64,000 nt of DNA from Owenia fusiformis. Its lineage: Eukaryota; Annelida; Polychaeta; Sabellida; Oweniidae. Positions 1 through 12,215 of the stretch are shown one piece after another. The DNA lies in assembly GCA_903813345.2 (NCBI GenBank), contig CAIIXF020000003.1, positions 6,905,815-6,969,814 on the forward strand. The letters are read 5' to 3'. Numbering within the stretch: the stretch's first letter is position 1; each line of letters starts with the position of its first letter. Both the position numbers and the translations under genes were made by a program. The notes below the pieces were generated by a model, which worked only from the letters and a program-made list of their open reading frames with translations, did no database searches and was not told where the DNA came from.

Positions 1-829
1 ATGGCATAAGTATGTTGCATTCCGGGTTGCATTCCACATTGCTGATACATGGCCCTCCATCCATTGATTATGTATTGTATTCTTTACTGCCTTCACTCCT
101 CATGATATGCCAACATCTGACCAATAGTGCCAACATCAAGTCTATAAAATAAAAAGGTAGCCTAGAAATGCATTCCCGATAAAAGAAAATGATCTTTTAT
201 AAAGAATAAAAAATTGAAAAACTGAAATCACTCAGAAATTACATTTTGGCCAGGATTGGCCCATTTCTGGCTTCATTCAGAAGTCGTTATGCATTGCAGA
301 TTATAAATATATTTTCTATTAAAAACTCCAAAGAACTAGCCTATGCCCTGGACTTTTAAGACAAGACTTTCAGTGACTTTTCAATTTGAATTTTTTTTTC
401 AATTCCTCCTGAATTTTTATCTTTGAATTTCACCCTAGCCTATCCCACAGAGCCTATCTGGTATTTGAAAGTCTTCTATATAATAGGTGCACCTAACATA
501 TGCTCATTTATTCATACAAAACAATCAAATATATACTTACAAGTGAAAATTGCAGACAGATGGCAGAGACTGGCACAGAAATCAAAATTTAAAATATGTG
601 GCTTCTCAAACTTCCTGTATGAGTCATAGAATGTGTGACGTCATAGGTCAAAAGTTCAAAGGGATTTCCCAGGGATTTCCCTAAGATGTCAAACTCAATT
701 GAAGAAATCACAATAATGAATGTTATTTATAATAAAATAGTTCAAACTCTAAATAAGTAATATCAATATTGCTTAAATCAATCAATAATACTGTAATAAA
801 AGTCAGAAAAAATATCAGTTTTGTTTTAT

Positions 830-1020
830 AGTGCTAAATCAGCACTAACTTAGCACTAAATTAGCACTGCTAAGTTAGTGCTGATTTCGCACTAACTGCA
901 GAGGTTTGTACTGATTTGGTACTGATTTATTAGCGCTAATTCCACACAAACTTTATTTGTACCAATTCAGTACCAAATCAGCGCTAAATTAGCGCGAAAA
1001 AAGATTAGCGCTGATTTAGC
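830..1020. repeat. Cluster of TAGCGCTGATT-type inverted motifs
   Basis: The motif TTAGCGCTGATT, its reverse complement and the relaxed forms TTAGCACT and TTGGTACTGATT recur about ten times in 190 bp on both strands, for example around 842, 862, 880, 912, 930, 978 and 1005. The cluster can form several alternative short hairpins. It shares the AGCGCT core with the array 200 bp downstream. Confidence 0.7.
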
Positions 1021-1229
1021 ATGGAGTTATTTTGGCAGTGTAAATAATAAGAACAATAATACCTGGTTTTCTCATTCTGGGCCTCCCGTTTTGAAAACAC
1101 AAAATTAATGCCTTTTGATAAAAGTGGCCTTTGTAACCAAACATCAATAACAAAACATAAAATACCCTTGACCCTCTATTATAACAGAATATATTATGAT
1201 ATAATATATTTATCATTTTCAAAGTCAAA

Positions 1230-1452
1230 AACAGCGCTGTACAGTACTGTTTTTACAGCGCTGTACAGCGCTGTTTATCTTACAGCGCTGTACAGTACTG
1301 TTTTTACAGCGCTGTACAGTACTGTTTTAAACAGCGCTGTACAGTACTGTTTTTACAGCGCTGTACAGTACTGTTTTGGAAAACAGCGCTGTACAGCACT
1401 GTTTTTACAGCGCTGTACAGTACTGTTTCAAAAACAGCGCTGTACAGTACAG
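1230..1452. repeat. Double-palindrome minisatellite (ACAGCGCTGTACAGTACTGT)
   Basis: About nine copies of ACAGCGCTGTACAGTACTGT are separated by short T- or A-rich spacers of 2-9 bp. Each unit is three overlapping palindromes: ACAGCGCTGT, CTGTACAG and ACAGTACTGT. Some copies have ACAGCGCTGT in place of the third. The spacing varies (about 23-29 bp), so it is not a strict tandem repeat. Confidence 0.85.
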
Positions 1453-2880
1453 TTTGAGATTGGCTGTGTACGATGGCCCGATTCTAAAATCAATAAATAT
1501 TTATCTTAAAAGTTGATATGTGATATTCCCTGTGATCAAAGCGATGCTAAAGGTTTGCTTGTCTCAGCGGCTGAAAAATTCCAAATGCATGTAATATCAG
1601 AAAAATGATTCCCAAATTGTAACTTACAATTAGAAGAATCGGTGGATTGTATTTGGGGGACATTGTGGGCCTCCGTAGAAATTTCGGGGACCATGTGTTG
1701 GCACGCGACGCAACCTGTTTTATCCTGGAAGTTGGAACGCCTAGCTCATACAACAGGTCGGGCACCTGTATGTCTCGAATCATTTGGCCTATGGTTGCTC
1801 AAAATAAATTATAATTAAATCCACGTCGTGCCGTGTGTAATTTTGCACATAGGGGACTAGTAATGTATACTTTTTTAGTGAATAGGTAATCTATAATCTT
1901 GAGATCGATTTGAAATCACCATGTAATTCATTGTAGAACCCGCAAACTCTACTAACTACTCTCTTATATGCTTTTGATAAAAAGCGACATCAGAGACCTC
2001 GACTCCCACCTATCTAGTTCAACAAAAGTTTGGAGTGGGGGTCAAGGTCTTGAAGCAAGACTATTGAAATGAATGTGATTTCACATGTAGATTTCAAACA
2101 TATCACTATGACAAAATTTGGGATATTCAATAACGTCATTATTAATTTAATAAGTCCACACAAGACATCCCAAAGATAGAAGTTAACAAGATTGAGATGG
2201 ATTTCAAGGCCACGTCGTGCTGCTATAAATGCCAATGGTATAACGTCTCTTAGGACGAAATATTTAACCACTGTACTGTATTGTAAAATTGTTAAATGTA
2301 GGTTTACCATGTAACTGTACTGTAATTGTTTTTTGCAATTGCTTTAACATGCTTATTCTTTGAAATAAAAAAAATTATAAAAAAAAAAAGAATTTAATTG
2401 TAAATTTTAAAACATAAGCTAAAACTGGATCTTGAACATATCGCAAGTATTTTAGGAGCACCGTGGATTAATAAATACTATTAAGTAGAATTTACACCCG
2501 GATACTTTACAATTAATTCTGATGCTCAGACCATCTTTTAGTTTCACCAGTAACATCATTTCTAGCTGATCCTCATAGCATCTTACTGTTTCACCTGAAA
2601 CAGGACTGAGAAGAAATGAGATGACATGGTGTATCATAATGCAATAATATGGGCTGGAAAGAAATTAGATGTCTGTTTACAATCAAACACCTCGTAGTAT
2701 TACATGACCCATCACACCCCTCCGACGGTACACCCCCCCACCATTAAATAATTCAACCGAGTCAGTGTTGACTCATTTATCTGAAACTTGGCCAGGGGAT
2801 CCAAGTCCCTACCATCCCTAAGAAAATCTCCATCACAAGCCTTAGATAAAGAATGAAAGAGTGACTGATAAATCAGAATG

Positions 2881-3065
2881 CAGGCCCGTATCCAGGATTT
2901 GCATAAGGGGTTCACTTTTTAAAAATTCCAGAGGGGATTCACTTTTGACAACTTTGGGCCAAAATGAACAAAATTTGAGAAGTATTCAGAATGGTGAACT
3001 GCATGATTTTGAAAAAAAATTTGGCTAGGGATAGTACTGGGTGTTGACTTGGCCTAATGGTTCGG
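2881..3065 (+). repeat. Dispersed repeat, copy 1
   Basis: It begins CAGGCCCGTATCCAGGATTT and continues with GGGGTTCACTTTTT, a CCAGAGGGGATTCAC block and TTTGGGCCAAAA. A reverse-orientation relative occurs at about 34744-34931, where the same blocks read as complements ending in GGCTACGGGCCTG. The two copies show it is an interspersed element. No terminal repeat or coding capacity was seen. Confidence 0.7.
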
Positions 3066-3410
3066 CGAATGGGGATGAAGGGGTTAATGTAAAGTTACAT
3101 TTAACATGTCTTTCTCAGTGTATGTATGTGGGTGGGGTGGGGGGGGGGGGGTGTAAAGCTAAATATAGAACGAATGCTAGTCTCAGATATTTACATGATT
3201 TATGAACGCTGGTGCTTGGTATGACATAAAATAAAGGGAAGGAACATCGGGGTCCAAAATTTTAATTGCACTTGTTGAGGTTCGACTTCAAATGAACATG
3301 TTTGAAAACGGTATCATAAACTTATATAATAGTATAGTTGTTTGAATTTGATTGTGTTGGTTGGTCAGTCTGGTTGGGTAAATGGATAAACATGAACATA
3401 ATAAATAATA

Positions 3411-3445
3411 TTTTATTTTTATATTTTATTTATTTATTTATTCAT
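3411..3445 (-). terminator. Candidate polyadenylation signals of snail
   Basis: A run of TTTATT repeats on the plus strand gives overlapping AATAAA hexamers on the minus strand about 840 bp downstream of the snail stop codon. A nearer single hexamer lies at about 3925-3930. Either could end the snail transcript; only 3' transcript ends would decide. Confidence 0.4.
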
Positions 3446-4278
3446 ATCACTGTACATTCATACAAACTGAGATTCATACGTTTACATTAATATTTTGATG
3501 TACATGTACGACAGTAGCACTGTACAACAAATGCTTGGCAGTATTATGTTCGGCAGTGTATACACACCCATGAAAGCATTCAGATTCTAAACAAATACAA
3601 TGTAACTGCTGACAATTTACAATAATTATATAAAGAACCAATTAATACTTCTGTTTTGTGAATGTATACAGAAGACGTTGTTCATGAGTGTTCTATTGCA
3701 TAGAGATACCAATAATGAATTTTGCATTTAAAGTAATACAAATTGATATTGGCATTTTGAGTCTTTGAATCTAATCCTTAATTGAAAAGAAAATACATTT
3801 GATTGTTGCGATTCTATTTTGATGTGTAGCATAGAATTATATACAGTTATATATTTACATCTTTGAATAGAGTACATTCAAATGTTCTTTGGCGTATAAT
3901 CATTGTCACTGTTTAAACCGGGGATTTATTTTGCGATACATACCCAGGCAAGATTTGACCCCCTTTAAATGCATTGATAAAATCTCAATACAAAAATGTA
4001 CTAACTACTAATCAACCATATGATATTCAAATCAAATGAAATATAAAACGAAATAAATAATATTCTGATATGATAAATGAATATGATATGAGCAGTAATG
4101 AGATAACTTACTAATAAGATAATAAATTATTATGTTGCTGAGTTATGATAAATGAATGCCGTGATATGTTTTAAACAACTAACATCGCTTGATGATATAC
4201 ATGTTGGTAATTGCACTGAACGAAATTAATTTGACACAAATTCGGAAGATCGAGATTCAACATTTGATGGCCTAAATG

Positions 4279-7200
4279 CTAATGAGCGGTTAACATCCCC
4301 GCGCACCCACCATCTTCGTGTTTCAACAAAAGTGACATTCTGCTAAATGTTTTACTACAACATTTACAGCTGTACTTTTTCACATCTGAGTGAGTTTGCA
4401 GATGTGCTCTAAGGTTGGATCTGTCCGCAAAAGCACGTCCGCAATGTTGGCATTTGAATGGCTTCTCGCCAGTATGGGTCCTTATATGGCCTTGGAGCAA
4501 CCAAGGGCGGGAAAATGCTTTGCCGCAAAGTTTACACTTGCACGGTAATGTATGAGTCCTAATGTGCATTTTCAGTGCCCCGAGTGAGATGTAAGTTTTT
4601 TCACAATATTTACAGTTGAATTGTTTCTTTACTTGAGTAACACAGTGGAATTGTTTGTGTTTAGAGAGTCCACTGAATGTTGAGTAACTTTTGTTGCAAG
4701 CCTCGCATTGGTATCTTGGGGGTTCCCCCTCTCGTTTCCTTTTCCGGCTGTCAAGGTCAGAGGTCATAGCCTCGATGCTCCATGGCAGTTTTGGTTTGTC
4801 CATGGTCAGTTCTTGTGATTTAGCGCTGACGGGTGAAGGTATAGTGTCTGTTGGTGATCTCTGCATTCGATGTATGTCTGCAGTGAGGTAGTGGTCATGG
4901 GTCCTGGGGGACACGTGCCCGGGGGAGCGGGAAAGGGGAACCAGTGGTGGAGCAGGTATTGCATGATACGCCGAAGTTGGGGAGTACGGATGTATTGTTG
5001 GGTGCATCGGGGGATACTTGAATGCCTCAGTCGGGGAGAACTGACTCGATTTCAATGGGTCTGAGTGGTACTTGAAGACATCAGGAGAATACTTGTAAGG
5101 ATCAGAAGGGTATTTCAATGTTTCATGTGCATGTTGCGCATGCGCAGTGTGTAAGCTATGCAATTGTTGGAGTCGCTGGTGGAAGCTAATACCGAGATAT
5201 GGGTGGCCCATGTTCGTAATGTTCGTTACGTTTGTGATATTATTCTGCCAAAATCGAGGATCATGCATCCTTAGAGCGTCCATCGGATGTGGCTGCACGT
5301 GCCCAAATGCCCGATAATCAGGAATAGATGGCTCTGGTTTCGCTATTGGTGTTGTGCCGCTGGGTGGCGTCGTTGGTTTCTGCATTTGCAGACGATCTTG
5401 GTAACTCTCGGTTGGAAGTGGAGATTGTTTCATTGGCAGACGATTGTTGTTGTGAATACTGGTAATAATAGCTGGAAATAAAAGAAAATAGAATTAGTTG
5501 AAGGTTAAAGATCGTTTGAGTTTAGTTAATCTTATTTTGACAATCACATTTGAGCTATCGTTAAGACAATCACCAATCAAACAGAATCAATCTAATAAAT
5601 TAGTTCTGATAATAAGAGCTTCAAAAGTCGGTGGATGCGCACCTGTGTGATACTACAGGCTACATTTTCGTATAATCAAAAATCAAAGACTAAACAACCC
5701 AATATACAAGATGAGCGCAATCAAATGAAGAATATCAAAACTGATCACGAAAAAATTTTCCCCTTTCCAACGTCTGTTTAAAATAGGCCTATCGCTTCTT
5801 TTATTTCTGCTTTTCTTTCCCATTTTACATTTCAATATTTCGTTTCATTTCAAAATAGTGTAAAATGAGAACGTTGATTTATTTAACATATTGGCGGCCA
5901 TCGAGCAGGTGTATGTGAAGGAACGTGAAACTGCTTCGTCTTTTATTGCTTAATTAGACAGTGCGATGGAATTAATAACGCGCGCTTGGTTGGCTGCTTT
6001 GAGCTGGTGTCAATACAATTCCGATGGTAGGGTATATGGTTTCAAATGACATTGATATCCGCACAAATAAAATCATCGGAAGTGGCGATGAAAAAATCAG
6101 TTGTGATGGGATTCCACACGGGAGGTTTCTATTCATAAAGAGGTATGCCTTTTCCCATATGGCTTTGTGTGTCATGTGCCAAATAGTAGAAGTTGCGATG
6201 GCGGTCCTCGGGGATCCGTGAATTATGGGATGTCTGTGTTGACTTTGGTAAAACAGGTTGTTTGATTACTACAAGCGACAAATGGAAAGTTTGTCACTTT
6301 GATATACTGTAAAACATTATGTTGATCAAATTGTTTGCGTTTTACAAAGCCCAGTCATTTCTTACAAACACCAAACAAAATGGATTAGCGCATCCTCGAT
6401 CTCTTCAATTGATGTATTAATATCAAGTGTTGATTACAAACTACATGTTTTAGATGATAAAGATGTCAAATTGATGTCAGTCTCTAATGTGGGAACTTTG
6501 GAGGGTTAATCCTGTTTGCTAAGATGCTAATATAGGGATTAACAGCGGATTAGGATTAACGATATTGCAACCCGTGTTACTTTCTGGTTCAGACAAGAAC
6601 GAATGTTTGGTTGATACTGATACAACCAAACAAATTCCTTTGGATGGTTTTCGTCCAATGCAATGTAAAATCTGTCCCGTCTTCCAAGAACATTTTACTC
6701 TGCTCAAGCCAATCGATTTGGTCTGTAAATTAGTAGTTTGATTCCATTAGACGCAAGAATTTAGTCTAACTTTACAACCAAACTAGAGAGATATTGACTA
6801 ATCCCCCACTATATTCGATTAAGTCGCCAAGAACCTGTTTCGAGGGCTTATTGAAAACTTTTATAGCAATCTCTTAAGAGTCAATTCCTTTAAAAGCTTT
6901 CAGGCGCAAGTGTATAAGCTTTTTCTTTTTATTAGTTCCTGTAAATCAACTCCGAAATGATATGTTCTATGACTTTATATACTATTGACACAAAAATTGA
7001 TTCCAAATAAGCGGTCCAATGGCATAGGTCTAATGTATTTAAGTGTAATATAAATAAACTCCCTTAAAGCAATACTTTCAATTATTAGTTTCAAATGTAA
7101 GCTCCGTTTTGTTAATATACCCTTCATTTATGTCACGTGGAATCATACAATGTGACATCTATGTCAAATCCCAAATGAAAGTGAAAGTTTATTTAAATAT

Positions 7201-8057
7201 AAACATGATAACATTTAACGTAAATGCTACCTTAAACGTGACTAAACGTAGTTTTACCCGCAAAATCCCGAATCACCTGTCGCTGTTTTATATACACAGT
7301 CTTTGATAATTTGGGATTTTTTATGTTGAATTAAAATAGACGAACACACATGGCCCTAGTATGAACCTGCTTGGTGACAATAAAGAAATATTAATGACAC
7401 ATTTGGTCTCTTTGTTGAAACGTTAAATAGTGTATCAGACAAATTTGGTCGCATTAAATCTCAACAAGCAACAGATTTAGCCGATATGATATCCTTATTT
7501 GTGCGCTTCATCGTATTACGTCATCGTATTAAAGATGGTGAAAATGTTCAATTCTTACCTGGTCGTGACTGTTGGCTCTCGTTGAGTTGTGGGTGTGATG
7601 GCAAATAATGAGGAGATCGTCGTGCATTGTTTTTGTGTGAAATTGATTGTCTGTCGTGATCGTCCTGACTGATTTGACTAGATATTGACGACACTGGTGA
7701 TGGCATTGGTTGCAGATTTTGGTGATGTTGGTGATGCGTCTGAGTGGTTGTTGATAATGGTGCAGGTGACATGACAGGACTCGTCCGTGCTGTTTCTATC
7801 CTACTTGGACTCTGTTGTTTGACGATGTCATCAGCTACGTCTATGTTATGTCCATGTTCATGTGGACTGTCATCATCATTTGACATAATGTCTATCTCCT
7901 CATCAAGATCAGAATCTTCAATGGTGCTTGTGAGTTCCTCGTTTTTATCAGCTGCACTTTCGCGTGTTACGTCCATTTCTTCTGGTTTTATATCATCCAA
8001 TTTCGACTTTGCTTTACAAATCGGCGAAGTTGATTTTATCAGAAACGATTTCGGCAT
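4279..8057 (-). CDS. snail: Snail-family zinc-finger transcriptional repressor
   Basis: Two coding exons are read: 8057-7559 and 5471-4279, joined across a 2087-bp intron (donor CAG|GTAAGA, acceptor TTTCCAG|C, phase 1), giving 563 aa. The start at 8057 is chosen because it opens with the SNAG motif MPKSFLIKS, which in Snail proteins must be N-terminal and recruits corepressors. Five C2H2 fingers occupy about residues 420-555, with the family hallmarks [64 protein letters not shown] and [10 protein letters not shown]. The linker between is rich in His, Pro and Ser, with repeated YxSDPxK-like segments around residues 285-320. It is nuclear, expected to bind CAGGTG E-boxes and repress cadherin-type genes in mesoderm and EMT programmes. 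The family call is certain; the regulatory role is inferred from the family. Confidence 0.95.
5472..7558 (-). other. Intron of snail
   Basis: This 2.1-kb phase-1 intron has a GTAAGA donor and a TTTATTTCCAG acceptor. It contains CAGGTG E-boxes at 5640-5645 (minus) and 5906-5911 (plus), the core recognised by Snail proteins. No coding frame in it looks real. Confidence 0.75.
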
Positions 8058-8107
8058 GTTGTTGTCAGTTGCAATGGAGAATTTTCCAATGAATACCAGC
8101 ACATGGC

Positions 8108-8265
8108 ACTGGAGATATATATACAAACCCTGGCCGTGTAGCACACAGGTGCATTTAAATCTGGGAATCCATTCAGCCAATCACAGCGCGCGGATCAATA
8201 ACTGACATTTAAGCGCAGCCAATTAAACCGCGCTGCTGTTTGGTAATTGGCTCCGCCCACTTGTA
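8108..8265 (-). promoter_or_regulatory. Putative snail core promoter
   Basis: Reading the minus strand toward the start codon, GGGCGGAGCCAAT (GC box plus CCAAT, about 8246-8257) is followed by CCAAT-type motifs on the other strand (about 8218-8222 and 8177-8181), a CAGGTG E-box (8146-8151, plus-strand sense) and a TATATATA box (about 8114-8123). The TATA box is about 60 bp upstream of the SNAG start codon. It also explains why the in-frame upstream ATG at 8180 is unlikely to be used. Confidence 0.55.
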
Positions 8266-9929
8266 ACCCAAACCCTGTAGTGGGGTTTGAAAACAGGTGT
8301 TTTGTAGTAGAAGTGGAAAATATCTAAAGTGATCGTTTAGTATGATAGTTTGGACCCATTAGTTCCACGTTTATTGTCCATTACCGAGCCTATCCAAAGA
8401 ACTCGCCCAAACAACTGTTTGAATCCTTCACTTTAATGAAAATCATTAGCTTTTTTCTTGTTCATCTTTAAGAACTTTTATCTGTAGGGACATTAGTGCT
8501 ATATTGTCAAGATTTCTCATCATCGGCCGATTATGTTATGGTAATCGTTTTATTGGTGTGTCTTGTCTCAATCGGGTAACAATGATCATGCGGTTGTTTA
8601 AGGGCCGAATGGTAGAACCATATCGCACACAATCCAATCGTCGTTTTGACTTCATGTCAGGCAAAAAATATTTGCAATACGAGATACACATAAGACAACA
8701 TTGGAAAAGACAAATAAAATACAAAACATATATTGTGTTTTAAATGCACTCTATTTATGACATATATATTTCGTATAGTTTCAGTGTTGGGATTTAGGAC
8801 TATGACAACCCGATATCAAAATAATATAAAACTTAAAGGTCAAAATTAATACAGCACTAACTATATGTGGTGATGAAGACGCACACATGTTCTCGGTTGA
8901 TAAACGTGTTACATTTATTGTTATTAATTGTCTCAAAACAGAACGTAAAATTACGATACACCCTAAGAGATATGAATTATAATTGTTACATTATGTATAT
9001 CAGTGTAGATACAATCATATTTTCAAAACCTGCTACCGCACTTTCGGGTCTAACGGTATTCGATTCCACAAGTTGCTGATTCGAAATAAAATTAACGACG
9101 ATTATATAATTTACGTCTAGTGGAGTAACCGTAATTAAGCATGTTATCAATCAGTACGTTAATTAATTTAATTTCACCGTTCAGTTTTCTTGATGACAGA
9201 AAGGCTATGGAGTAGTACTTAAACGTTTCAGATGCGATGATTCCCATGAAATGGTCCAAGCACTGCGTTACGGTCTACGTAACGTTGGGCGGGACGTGAA
9301 GATAGATGCTCCATCACGGGGTGTTAGATAATAATGCCTGTTAGACCAGTCTGCAAAATGATTTCACTATAAGTGCCTTGATCAAGAAATCAAATGTACA
9401 AATAACTTGAACAATCTTTCAATTAACCCCATTTTGATAATCGTTTTAATTTTAGAACTAGCAATTTGAAAGGTAAAGGTTTTATGATGATGAACTAAAC
9501 AGTATTGTCTATTGATATTTACTTTTGCATTATCAAAATGACAAATGCAGAGTGTAACGCAAGTCATCTCATTTTAACTGTAGGAGCAGCAAAAAGCCGA
9601 GTGTGAATGATTACAAATTGGAGACATTAGGTGTATTCTGTCTAACACTCTTCTAAACGAATGAAACGATTGGGGGTGAGATTCAATCCATTTGGAAGAA
9701 CGAGTTGGGAAGAAAGCGCTATAAGTGACATCTATTCATTTTCGTGATTCCACACAACAAATAGGCTTTTATTAAGGCAGTGACATCTATAAATATAAAT
9801 ATTATTTAAATTTGTCTGGGACTGGGGAAAGATATAGAAAATAAAACTGAATATCAAAAGTCAATAAGATTCGCCAGGATTATTATGTAATTTAATATTT
9901 ATTTGTTTGTGCGGATATGAGTTCAAATA

Positions 9930-11100
9930 GAGCAATCGAATTGTTTTTCCTTTCCGACTTCATTGTTTCAGCTTCCCGCAGATTCCATTTTTCACAAATA
10001 CACTTGTTGCTGAGCAAGTGGATTTCAAACGGGATATAAAACGACAAACTTTATCAAATTCCGGAAATTGCGTTTGATGTTCCATTGTTTTTCCTTGCAG
10101 ACAATTAACACCCCTGTCCATGGAAACAATTAACAGCCAACTTTCTACATCAAAGACAAACATATACAAACAAAAACAATAAAATAATAATAGATAAACA
10201 AATAATAAATCACACGCGGAGTAGACAACAACAAAACATTTGTATTATTTTTGGATATTATAAGTGCACCATTGTTTTTCCTAAGAATTACAGTCTACAT
10301 CAATATTGATAATCACTCAAGACTTTATTCAAACAATTTGATTTTATCTATTCCATGTGAAACATACATATGTACGTATATAGTATAGGGAAGACAATCC
10401 TCAGTCAAGATTTTAGATCATGAAGTAGCTCATTGCCCCGAATAGATCTAAATGCCCTATTGAAAGAAAATTGAAAAAACGCAACATTCGCATTGTTTTT
10501 CCTGGTCATTTTTCCAGTCAAAAACGGTAATGTCAATTTTGTATAAACAGAAAGAATCAGATGCGGTTATCAAAAAACAAGTGTATCTAAAATTGTTGAC
10601 AAACAAACATTGTCATATTTAATTCCGGAAATAATGTTTGGTCACAATTATTACTCGGTGGGTAATTATCGCCTTTCTCTGTCGTGCTTTTATTAGCAAA
10701 CAATCGGTACATCAAAAGAAATAGGGCGGTTACAAACACAACAAAAACAAAACAATAATAGGAAAAACAAACAACTTACAAATATTAATAACACACGACG
10801 TGAAGCTAGACAACAACAAACCTGAGTGTTAGTTGTTTGTTTTCATGCACCATCGTTTTCTTTGCAACTACAAACAATGGAATTACAAACGAAGTCATTT
10901 ATGACCAACGATGTAAGTTAAAAACAATGACACGAATTCCACTTAAAACATACGGATTAGTTCAAGTTTGTAACGTAATTTTGAAATGTTTGCTGTTGTT
11001 TTTCCTTGGAAATACATTAAAGAAGTATAACAACAAACAATATTGTTTGCTGCCAAACCAATCACAAAATAACAACAAAAGATATTTTACAAACTTGTAA
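9930..11100. repeat. Degenerate AAC-rich repeats with TTGTTTTTCC motif
   Basis: The motif ATTGTTTTTCC or a close variant occurs near 9940, 10083, 10272, 10493, 10849 and 10994. AAC-rich blocks ending in AGACAACAACAAA occur at about 10155-10240 and again at 10735-10822, and AATTCCGGAAAT occurs at about 10058 and 10621. This suggests an old duplication with an offset of about 580-600 bp. Confidence 0.5.
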
Positions 11101-11949
11101 TTCTGAATCGTGATCTGTCCAGTTCAGATATTCGATTCAACGATTAAAATACGATTGTAAAATTATCATAGGATCTTAAAAGCATCTTGTCAAACACCCA
11201 AGTTGACGGAGAAAATGGTTCATGAAATATTATTTTCCATCATATTAAACATTTGGCATCTATATATTCTCGAAAGGCCAATATTCCCATGGTAAACGTT
11301 CACCTTTATAATATACTATGGTCCCCGAAAGTTAGATTAAGATCCTACGGGTAGGTGTCATGAAATAATAGTACGTTTTTGGTTCTTTTTGCATAAGATA
11401 AGGGATGACAGGTCTGACCTATGAGGTTCATTGTATCGTCCTGCATAGAATCTTTACTACGTATGCAAAAATAGAGTTTTCAAACTGATACCTATTTCTA
11501 CATCTAATAAAATTTTGGACCGATACTTTCAGTTTTCACAATTTAATCTTTAGCACAAACCGAAAAGATTTTTTCAAAACCATGAATCTTCTTAAAAACC
11601 AACAGGTCCCCTATAAATACAGGTGATTGAAGCAAGTCTGATCGTAAAATAATTGTTCATAGTTTAACATCTTGAGGCGTAAGATAAATGTGTCACTTGA
11701 TAACTGTAAAATTATTGTAATATCGCCATCTTCTATTATGATATTACAAGTAATTAGGCGTGCACAATGCCAATGGCTAATAAAGCAGACGTTCTTTTAA
11801 TTATTTGAACCATATCCAAAAAGTAAAGCCTAAAAGTTGTACTTATTTGAAAGTAATACACACTTTTTTATATACGAAAAGCCTCTATGTTATTTGAAGC
11901 AGATTCACTACTCGTCACGAAGTTGTAGAACTGGAAATATTATTTTCCA

Positions 11950-12215
11950 TTTCATTGGCGCAGCTAGGGGGAGAGGTGTGTTGGGTGCGACCGCACATTT
12001 TGAGGCAATCTTATTTGTATCGGGGATTTTGTCGACGGTGCCGAGACTCAGGGGAAAGAAGACCGATGTACTCTGGCAAAAGAAGTGGAGAAGCTAGAAT
12101 TTCAAGAGCAAACTATAATGATGAAGACCGTTTTTTGAAGTTTTTTAGATGTAGATGCACCCCGCCCCCCCCCCCCCCCCCCCTTGGAAGTATCCCGGGG
12201 ATCCCCCGCATTTTT
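11950..12215 (+). repeat. Relic of a dispersed element with C-run
   Basis: The block starts near GGCGCAGCTAGGGGGAGAGG and ends near a run of about 20 C and GGATCCCCCGC. Its composition is far more G/C-rich than its surroundings. No terminal repeats or coding capacity could be established, so it is only called element-like. Confidence 0.35.

Larger units (their letters stand above)
1..3400. other. Intergenic, no gene recognised; repeats
   Basis: No coding region is supported here. The stretch holds a cluster of TTAGCGCTGATT-type dyads (about 830-1020), a GTAC-rich palindromic array (1230-1452), a copy of a dispersed repeat (2881-3065) and a G-run at about 3138-3152. The open frame at 1108-1509 (+) lies largely inside the palindromic array and has repeat-driven composition, so it is not called as a gene. 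Confidence 0.6.

Noticed and set aside
1108-1509. 133-aa frame on the plus strand
   Set aside because: Mostly translation of the ACAGCGCTGTACAG array (ALYSTVF repeats); composition is repeat-driven.
8058-8180. Upstream in-frame ATG of snail at 8180
   Set aside because: It would hide the SNAG motif, which must be N-terminal, and lies upstream of the TATA box.
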